A stretch of DNA of 39,078 nucleotides, taken from NCBI RefSeq assembly GCF_905187505.1, contig NZ_CAJJIC010000009.1, positions 1 to 39,078 on the forward strand, in the 5' to 3' direction. The DNA comes from an uncultured Mailhella sp. Its GTDB lineage: Bacteria > Desulfobacterota > Desulfovibrionia > Desulfovibrionales > Desulfovibrionaceae. A program made the translations under genes and the position numbers. The first letter of the stretch is position 1, and each line of letters begins with the position of its first letter. A model generated the notes under the pieces. The model ran no database searches and was not told where the DNA came from. It worked only from the letters and a program-made list of their open reading frames with translations. Of this stretch, positions 33,682 to 39,078 are shown piece after piece.

Positions 33682-35163
33682 ATGGATGACGCAAGTCAGA
33701 ACAGCGCAGAAAACAAACTGCCGTTCAATCTGGCCAAGTTCTTTTCCTACATCTCGCTGGTGCTGATCCTCATTTCCAGCGTCATCCTCACGCTTTTCAT
33801 CGGCAGCACCATGAACCGGTCCATGCTGGAAAGCCAGCAGGAATACGCGCTGCTGCTCGCAGACAACATCAACCGTCAGATCTTCCGCAAGTTCACGCTT
33901 CCCGTCACCTATGCTTCAGGACGCGTGGCTCTTTCCAATCCCGCGCAGTACAAGCTGCTCGACGAAGTCATACAGTCGCAGCTTCACGGACTTCAGCTGG
34001 AAAGCGTGCGTCTTTTCGACGACCACTACACCATTCTCTATTCCACGGACCCCAAGGAAGTGCGCCGCACCGACATGTATACCGCGGGCATTCCGCTGGT
34101 GTTCGAGGGCAAGCCGCATCACTTCGACGTGCTCTCGTCCATTCCCTACGCTCAGGCGCTCATCACGCCGCATCTGGAAAACGGCACCTTCCTGCTGCGC
34201 ACCATATTTCCGCTCACCGTGGATTCCGACTTTCAGGGGCTGCGTCTGCACGGTCAGCCCGTGCCCGTTCTGGGCGTGCTGGAAATCGTGCAGGACATGA
34301 CGCCCCAGTACCGGGGCACCATACGCTCCCAGTGGCTCATCATCACGGGCTTTCTCATCTCCACGCTCATACTCTTCTTCCTGCTGCACTTCGTGGCGCG
34401 AAAGGCCGAGTACACGCTGAGCCGCCGCATGGCCATGAACCGTCAGCTCGAAGCCCAGCTTCATCAGGCGGAAAAGCTGGCCAGCATGGGTCGCATGGTG
34501 GCATCCATTGCTCATGAAATCAGAAATCCGCTGGGCATCATCCGCTCGAGTTCGGAATTTCTCATCCGCCGTCACAAGACCGAAGACGCCACCACCCAGG
34601 CCATGCTTTCCGCCATCTACGATGAATCCTGCCGCCTCGGCACCACCGTGAACGACTTTCTGGACTACGCCCGTCCGCGCCAGCCGAGGCAGGACGTCGT
34701 GAGCCTTCAGGACATCATCAACAAGGCAATGGCCTTTCTCGGCGGAGAATTTCAGCGCCAGGGCGTGGAGGTGCACATCAACGTCGCTCCGGACATCACC
34801 GTTCTCGGCGATGCCGACCTTCTCTACCGGGCCTTCTACAACATTCTTGCCAACGCCCAGCAGGCGCTGCAGGGCAAGGGAGAAATCTTCATCGACAGCG
34901 TGCTCTCCACGGACGGCCGGACGGCGCTCACCTTCCGGGACACGGGCCCCGGATTCAGCGAAGACTCGCTTTCCAAGGCCATGGACCCGTTCTTCACCAC
35001 CAAGGACAACGGCACCGGCCTCGGCCTGCCCATCGTGCAGGCCATCATCGACTCGCACGGCGGCAGCATGAAGCTGGCCAACGCTCCGCAGGGCGGCGCC
35101 CTCATAACCATAAGCTTCCCCACACGACAGCCGTCGGAAGAACAAGGACAGAAACATGAGTGA
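33682..35163 (+). CDS. Membrane sensor histidine kinase (NtrB/ZraS-like)
   Basis: This is the sensor partner of the next gene. The product has 493 residues. Transmembrane helix 1 is at about 17-39 (SYISLVLILISSVILTLFIG) and helix 2 at about 216-236 (WLIITGFLISTLILFFLLHF). They frame a periplasmic sensory domain of about 175 residues that I do not recognise; a Cache-type fold is possible. The phosphoacceptor is His278 in ASIAHEIRNPLGIIRSSSEF, the HisKA type that pairs with sigma-54 activators. The ATPase part has YNILANAQQALQ (N box), LTFRDTGPGFS and TKDNGTGLGLPIVQAIIDSHGG (G boxes). An AAGGAAT site precedes the ATG. Its end overlaps the regulator by 8 bases. The signal is unknown. Confidence 0.93.
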   Translation: MDDASQNSAENKLPFNLAKFFSYISLVLILISSVILTLFIGSTMNRSMLESQQEYALLLADNINRQIFRKFTLPVTYASGRVALSNPAQYKLLDEVIQSQLHGLQLESVRLFDDHYTILYSTDPKEVRRTDMYTAGIPLVFEGKPHHFDVLSSIPYAQALITPHLENGTFLLRTIFPLTVDSDFQGLRLHGQPVPVLGVLEIVQDMTPQYRGTIRSQWLIITGFLISTLILFFLLHFVARKAEYTLSRRMAMNRQLEAQLHQAEKLASMGRMVASIAHEIRNPLGIIRSSSEFLIRRHKTEDATTQAMLSAIYDESCRLGTTVNDFLDYARPRQPRQDVVSLQDIINKAMAFLGGEFQRQGVEVHINVAPDITVLGDADLLYRAFYNILANAQQALQGKGEIFIDSVLSTDGRTALTFRDTGPGFSEDSLSKAMDPFFTTKDNGTGLGLPIVQAIIDSHGGSMKLANAPQGGALITISFPTRQPSEEQGQKHE

Positions 35164-36535
35164 CATATCCCACATTCTCGTCATCGACGACGAGAAGAAC
35201 TATCTCATCGTCATGGAGGCGCTGCTCAAGGACGCCGGATACGAGGTGACCGCCCTCAACGATCCGGAAATGGCGCTGCATTTTCTGGACGAATCGGAAG
35301 TCGACGTCGTCATCACCGACATGAAGATGCCGAAGCTCTCGGGCAAGGAAGTGCTCCAGCGCATCAAGAAGTCCTGGCCCGATCTGCCCGTGCTCATCAT
35401 GACGGCCTTCGGCAGCATTGAGAACGCGGTGGAAGCCATGCGCTACGGCGCCTTCGACTACATCACAAAACCCTTTGCCAACGACGAACTTCTTCTCTCC
35501 GTGCACAACGCCGTGGAACTCTCCAAGGCGCACCGCCAGTACAAACTGCTTCAGGAATCGCTGGAGGAACGCTACCGCACCCACCACATCATCGGAAAGT
35601 CCAAGGCCATCAGAAACACGCTCTCCATCGTGGATCGCGTGGCCGTCAGCCGCTCCACGGTGCTCATCACCGGCGAATCCGGCACGGGCAAGGAACTTGT
35701 GGCCAGGGCCATCCACTTCAGCTCGCCGCGCAAGGAAGGCCCCTTCGTTTCGGTCAACTGCATGGCCTTCAACTCCGGAGTGCTGGAAAGCGAGCTCTTC
35801 GGCCACGAAAAGGGCTCCTTCACCGGCGCGGTGGCCACGCGTCGCGGACGCTTCGAGCAGGCGGACCACGGAACGCTGTTCCTCGACGAAGTGGGCGAGC
35901 TCAGCATGGATCTTCAGGTGAAGCTGCTGCGCGTGCTTCAGGAACGCGTGTTCGAGCGCGTGGGCGGCACCGAGCCCATCAGCGTGGACATCCGCGTGGT
36001 GGCCGCCACGAACCGGGACCTTTCCAAGATGGTGGAGGAAGGAACCTTCCGTGAAGACCTGTTCTATCGTCTCAACGTGGTGCAGATCCACATTCCGCCG
36101 CTGCGCGAGCGCAGAGAGGACATTCCCCTGCTCATCGCCCACTTCACGGAAAAAATCGCCGAGGACAACGGCATCCCCACCAAGAGCTTCAGCCCCGAGG
36201 CACAGAACTACCTTACCGGCTACGACTGGCCCGGCAACATCCGTCAGCTTCAGAACGTGCTTGAGGGCTGCATGGTCATGGTGCCCGGTCCGGTCATCGG
36301 CGTGGAAGACCTGCCCCCGGAAATACGCGGCGAGGAATCGCAGTTCAAGAGCGCCGTGGACCTGCTGCCCGTGGAACTCAATCTGGCCGACACGCTGGAC
36401 AAGATAGAGGCAGCCCTCATCAAGCGCGCCCTCGTTCGCGCCGACTTCGTGCAGGCCCACGCCGCGGAACTGCTCGGCATATCCCGTAGTCTCATGCAGT
36501 ACAAGCTGAAGAAGTACAACATCACCGGACACTGA
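35156..36535 (+). CDS. Sigma-54-dependent response regulator (NtrC family)
   Basis: This is a transcription activator that opens sigma-54 promoters. The product has 459 residues. The receiver domain (1-120) has acidic pocket DD11-12, phosphoacceptor Asp55 in VVITDMKMP, and Lys in FDYITKPFA. The AAA+ domain (about 145-380) has Walker A GESGTGKELVARAIH, the sigma-54 contact loop written GSFTGA instead of the usual GAFTGA, Walker B GTLFLDEVGEL and the R-finger region FREDLFYRLNV. WPGNIRQLQN follows. The C-terminal Fis-type helix-turn-helix is AAELLGISRSLMQYKLKKY. It is cotranscribed with the kinase (8-base overlap) and ends in a terminator. Its targets are unknown. Confidence 0.95.
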   Translation: MSDISHILVIDDEKNYLIVMEALLKDAGYEVTALNDPEMALHFLDESEVDVVITDMKMPKLSGKEVLQRIKKSWPDLPVLIMTAFGSIENAVEAMRYGAFDYITKPFANDELLLSVHNAVELSKAHRQYKLLQESLEERYRTHHIIGKSKAIRNTLSIVDRVAVSRSTVLITGESGTGKELVARAIHFSSPRKEGPFVSVNCMAFNSGVLESELFGHEKGSFTGAVATRRGRFEQADHGTLFLDEVGELSMDLQVKLLRVLQERVFERVGGTEPISVDIRVVAATNRDLSKMVEEGTFREDLFYRLNVVQIHIPPLRERREDIPLLIAHFTEKIAEDNGIPTKSFSPEAQNYLTGYDWPGNIRQLQNVLEGCMVMVPGPVIGVEDLPPEIRGEESQFKSAVDLLPVELNLADTLDKIEAALIKRALVRADFVQAHAAELLGISRSLMQYKLKKYNITGH

Positions 36536-37027
36536 TCAGAACGCCCTGCCGGGACAGACAGAAGGCCATCCTCCTCCCGCCGCCGGCGCTCTGCTTACGA
36601 AAAAATCTTCAGAGAGCGGACTCGAAACGTCCGCTCTTTTTTGTTCTGCCGAAGCGCAGTCCTCCCGCCGCCGGACAGAAAAGCCCTTACTTCGACTTCA
36701 GGGCTCCGTCCCGTCCACGCCTGCGTAAACGGCATTCCCTCGACGCAGTCTTCCTCGGACACTCGGTCCCGGCACGTTCCTTCCCGTTTTCCCCCATCCC
36801 GGAACGGCCGCCGCATGTTGCAGCGTCGTCACGCGCTTTTGCCGAAGCGCTTTTCTTGCCGGAGACCCGTCCGGCCGATCCTCCATGGGAATGCAGCATC
36901 GCCTTTGCCTCCGAAGCCAGGAATGCCCCGAAGACCGTCCTTACATCTTATAAACAGTAATGATTTCAAGCAGGAAGCCCTTTTTCTGCACCGAAACGCC
37001 CCTCCCGACGACTCCACGGTCTCGGAG
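36536..37027. other. Intergenic region between the two-component system and parA
   Basis: About 490 bases without a convincing gene. It holds the terminator at 36613-36643, a possible minus-strand hairpin near 36690-36714, and a single DnaA-box-like TTATAAACA at 36948-36956. The last 100 bases become AT-richer towards the parS sites and the parA start. No replication origin can be supported here. Confidence 0.55.
36613..36643 (+). terminator. Terminator of the two-component operon
   Basis: AGAGCGGAC (36613-36621) pairs with GTCCGCTCT (36629-36637), followed by a TTTTTTG tract, a clear intrinsic terminator about 80 bases past the response regulator. Confidence 0.92.
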
Positions 37028-37043
37028 TGTTTCACGTGAAACA
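37028..37043. promoter_or_regulatory. parS site 1 (perfect)
   Basis: TGTTTCACGTGAAACA is the 16-bp palindromic parS consensus without mismatch. ParB loads here and spreads along the DNA. It lies 100 bases before the parA start. Confidence 0.95.
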
Positions 37044-37063
37044 TTCCTACCGGAGCTCAACCG

Positions 37064-37079
37064 TGTTTCACGTGAAGCA
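37064..37079. promoter_or_regulatory. parS site 2 (one mismatch)
   Basis: TGTTTCACGTGAAGCA differs from the parS consensus at one position in the right arm. Centre-to-centre spacing from site 1 is 36 bp. It lies 64 bases before the parA start and probably overlaps or abuts the parA promoter, so ParB could also affect parAB expression. Confidence 0.85.
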
Positions 37080-37142
37080 CTCCTTGCATTTCCCCATGTC
37101 AGCGTTTATGTAAAAAAAGAATTTGGGAAAGGAGCTTGAACA

Positions 37143-37913
37143 TTGGCCAGAATCATCGCTGTTGCCAACCAGAAAGGCGGCGTGGGCAAAACCACCACGT
37201 CTGTCAACCTTTCCGCCTCTCTGGCTATCATGGAAAATCGTGTATTGCTGGTCGATTGCGACCCTCAGGCGAACTCCACGAGCTCGCTCGGATTCGATCA
37301 GCAGAATCTTTCACGCAATCTCTACACGGCACTCTGCGGCACGTCCACGCTGGAAGAAACGCTGCTTCCCACGGCGACGCCCTATCTCTCCCTGCTGCCG
37401 TCCTCCACGGATCTCGTCGGCATCGAGATAGAACTGGTGGACAAGATGGCCCGGGAATTCTATCTCGCCGACCTGCTCGGCCAGGTGGCCGACAATTACG
37501 ACTACATCATCATTGACTGTCCGCCCTCCCTCGGCCTCATCACCATCAATACCCTGTGCGCCGCCCACGAAATCCTCATTCCCCTGCAATGCGAATTCTT
37601 CGCTCTGGAAGGCATCGTCAAACTGCTGCATACCTATGAACAGGTCCGCAAACGACTCAACAAGGAGCTCAAGATCCTTGGAGTGCTGCTCACCATGTAC
37701 GATTCACGCAACAAGCTGGCCCGTCAGGTGAAAGCGGAAGCGGAACGCTGCTTTCCCAAACATATGTTCAAAACCGTCATTCCCAGGAACGTGCGTCTGT
37801 CTGAAGCGCCCAGCCACGGCAAGTCCATACTTCACTACGACATCAAATCCAAAGGTGCGGAAGCCTACCTTGAACTTGCCCGCGAAGTCGTGCACAAGAC
37901 CGCTCAGCCGTAA
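37143..37913 (+). CDS. parA: Chromosome-partitioning ATPase ParA (Soj)
   Basis: ParA binds DNA non-specifically as an ATP dimer and moves ParB-parS complexes to segregate the chromosome. The product has 256 residues. The start is TTG at 37143, with GGAG at 37131-37134 at proper spacing and no ATG nearby. The deviant Walker A is ANQKGGVGKTTTSVNLSASL with the signature lysine. Further motifs are VLLVDCDPQANSTSSLG, YDYIIIDCPPSLGLITINTL, ILIPLQCEFFALEGI and VIPRNVRLSEAPSHGKSILHYD. It lacks the N-terminal DNA-binding domain of plasmid ParA, as is usual for chromosomal Soj. Two parS sites lie upstream and parB follows after 180 bases. Confidence 0.97.
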   Translation: MARIIAVANQKGGVGKTTTSVNLSASLAIMENRVLLVDCDPQANSTSSLGFDQQNLSRNLYTALCGTSTLEETLLPTATPYLSLLPSSTDLVGIEIELVDKMAREFYLADLLGQVADNYDYIIIDCPPSLGLITINTLCAAHEILIPLQCEFFALEGIVKLLHTYEQVRKRLNKELKILGVLLTMYDSRNKLARQVKAEAERCFPKHMFKTVIPRNVRLSEAPSHGKSILHYDIKSKGAEAYLELAREVVHKTAQP

Positions 37914-38093
37914 GCTACGACAGAAACTTTTCCCGCCTTCCGCTCTCTGAACCGTCCTTCCGGCGGCATGAGGTCTCGGGAAAACCGAATCGCCCAGATT
38001 CCCGTCCTCCTCATGGAGAACGCCTCTTCAACACCATTTTTCAGTCCACCGCAGGCTCAGCATCAAAAATGCCCTGCGATCCATGGAGGTTCC

Positions 38094-38999
38094 ATGAACA
38101 TCCCTGAACGCGGACTCGGACGCGGCCTGAGCTCCCTGCTCAGCTCCGCCGCGGAAAGCAGCAGCGAAGAACCCAGAAAACTGGCCCTCACCCAGCTTGT
38201 CCCCGGCAAACATCAGCCCCGCAAGGTCTTTGACGGCAACGCTCTCGGAGAACTGGCCGTTTCCATCAAAAATCAGGGCGTCATTCAGCCTCTTCTGGTA
38301 CGTCTTCTGCCCGGAATGCCCCAGCGGTACGAAATCGTGGCGGGAGAAAGGCGCTGGCGCGCGGCCCGCATGGCAGGTCTGACGGAAGTTCCCGTCATTG
38401 TGACGGAGTACGACGACAAGGAAGCCATGACCGTAGCTCTTGTGGAAAATCTTCAGCGCGAAGACCTCAACCCCATGGAAGAAGCCGAAGCGCTCCAGGC
38501 CCTGCGCAAAGCCCATAATCTGAGTCAGGAAGCCCTTGCCGAGCAGCTCGGCAAAAGCCGCTCGGCCGTAGCCAACGCCCTGCGCCTGCTCCAGCTCTCG
38601 CCCCCCATGCAGGACGCTCTTGCCCGCGGCGACATCAGCGCAGGCCACGCCCGCGCCCTGCTCTCCGTAGGCGACGACAAGCTTCGGGAGTCGCTGTACG
38701 ACGCCATTGTGCGGCATCACCTGTCCGTTCGCGAGGCCGAAGCCGCCGCCGATGCCTGCAAGCGTACCGGAAGACTCCCCGACAAGCTTGCTCCCGAACA
38801 GAATCCCGCCCCCCGTTCCGCCCGCACCCCGAAGCCCGAGCTCATCAAAAACCTTCAGAATCTTCTTCGCCGAAGCAGCGGTACCAAAGCCACCATCAAC
38901 GGCAACGAACAACAGGGCCGCATACAGATCCCCTACGCAAGTCCCGAAGAACTGGCCCGTATTCTCAGCCTCCTCGGGCTGAACGAAGAAAAGAAATAA
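38094..38999 (+). CDS. parB: Chromosome-partitioning protein ParB (Spo0J), CTPase clamp
   Basis: ParB binds parS, switches to a CTP-bound sliding clamp and is moved by ParA. The product has 301 residues from the ATG at 38094, preceded by GGAGG. The ParA-stimulating N-terminus RGLGRGLSSLL is present. The CTP-binding domain has LVPGKHQPRKVF, IKNQGVIQPLLVR, and IVAGERRWRAARMAGL with the conserved GERRWRA. The helix-turn-helix part has LSQEALAEQLGKSRSAVANALRLLQL and ISAGHARALLS. A linker rich in Pro, Ala and Arg precedes the C-terminal dimer domain. A GC-rich hairpin follows the stop. Confidence 0.97.
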   Translation: MNIPERGLGRGLSSLLSSAAESSSEEPRKLALTQLVPGKHQPRKVFDGNALGELAVSIKNQGVIQPLLVRLLPGMPQRYEIVAGERRWRAARMAGLTEVPVIVTEYDDKEAMTVALVENLQREDLNPMEEAEALQALRKAHNLSQEALAEQLGKSRSAVANALRLLQLSPPMQDALARGDISAGHARALLSVGDDKLRESLYDAIVRHHLSVREAEAAADACKRTGRLPDKLAPEQNPAPRSARTPKPELIKNLQNLLRRSSGTKATINGNEQQGRIQIPYASPEELARILSLLGLNEEKK

Positions 39000-39018
39000 A
39001 AAAAGATGGAACAGAGAA

Positions 39019-39039
39019 GAGCGGGGCTCCGCCCCGCTC
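39019..39039 (+). terminator. Hairpin after parB
   Basis: GAGCGGGGC pairs with GCCCCGCTC around a TCC loop, 20 bases past the parB stop. It lacks a U tract, so it may be only a weak or rho-assisted terminator. Confidence 0.6.
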
Positions 39040-39078
39040 CCCGCATGCGGAAACGATTTCCCCATGCCCCCTTCTCTG

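Noticed and set aside
36948..36956. DnaA-box-like TTATAAACA near parAB, a possible origin
   Set aside because: A single box with no cluster, no DUE-like repeats and none of the usual origin neighbours (rsmG, mnmG, dnaA) in the window.

Overview
This is a chromosomal housekeeping segment from a GC-rich bacterium, most likely a member of the Desulfovibrionaceae or a close relative. The inference rests on gene content and synteny: rex sits directly behind the F0 genes atpB-atpE, the F0 genes are not joined to an F1 operon, the only glutamine synthetase is the large type III form, and zapB-zapA-6S RNA lies next to rny. I see no phage, transposon, CRISPR array, rRNA or tRNA, and no clear transferred island.

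Layout. (1) 1-7854, minus strand: zapB-zapA-6S RNA-rny-hisI-hisG, then a roughly 1 kb stretch without a convincing gene (3975-5044), then an atpZ-atpI-atpB-atpE-rex cluster. (2) 8019-20903, plus strand: an SlyD-like FKBP, type III glutamine synthetase, purD, purE, an FMN-dependent alpha-hydroxy-acid dehydrogenase-like enzyme, acpS-nnr-tsaE-lysC, a DMT-type membrane protein and priA. (3) 21038-23456, minus strand: an unknown exported protein, a class IV aminotransferase, an HU/IHF protein and a HIT protein. (4) 23565-29277, plus strand: an Elp3-like radical SAM enzyme, topA and a gamma-glutamyltransferase behind a good sigma-54 promoter match. (5) 29418-30693, minus strand: an unknown membrane-anchored protein and sfsA. 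(6) 30901-38999, plus strand: a class I aminotransferase, pgi, a sensor kinase/sigma-54 response-regulator pair, two parS sites, parA and parB.

How the genes relate. Several functional groups are visible: division and RNA metabolism (ZapA/ZapB, RNase Y, 6S RNA), energy (the F0 sector and the NADH-sensing repressor Rex), purine and histidine synthesis, nitrogen assimilation, genome maintenance (PriA, TopA, IHF, ParABS) and metabolite repair (Nnr).

Novelty. No undescribed protein system is evident. The best candidate for something new is on the minus strand of the geneless stretch. There, 4336-4410 folds into a perfect three-way junction (10-bp closing stem, two inner hairpins), with two poly-U terminator-like elements downstream and an AT-rich patch upstream. 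It resembles an unannotated structured small RNA. Other points worth a second look are a 6S RNA with complete architecture, an AtpE with most of the Na+-binding residues, and a sigma-54 promoter candidate upstream of ggt.
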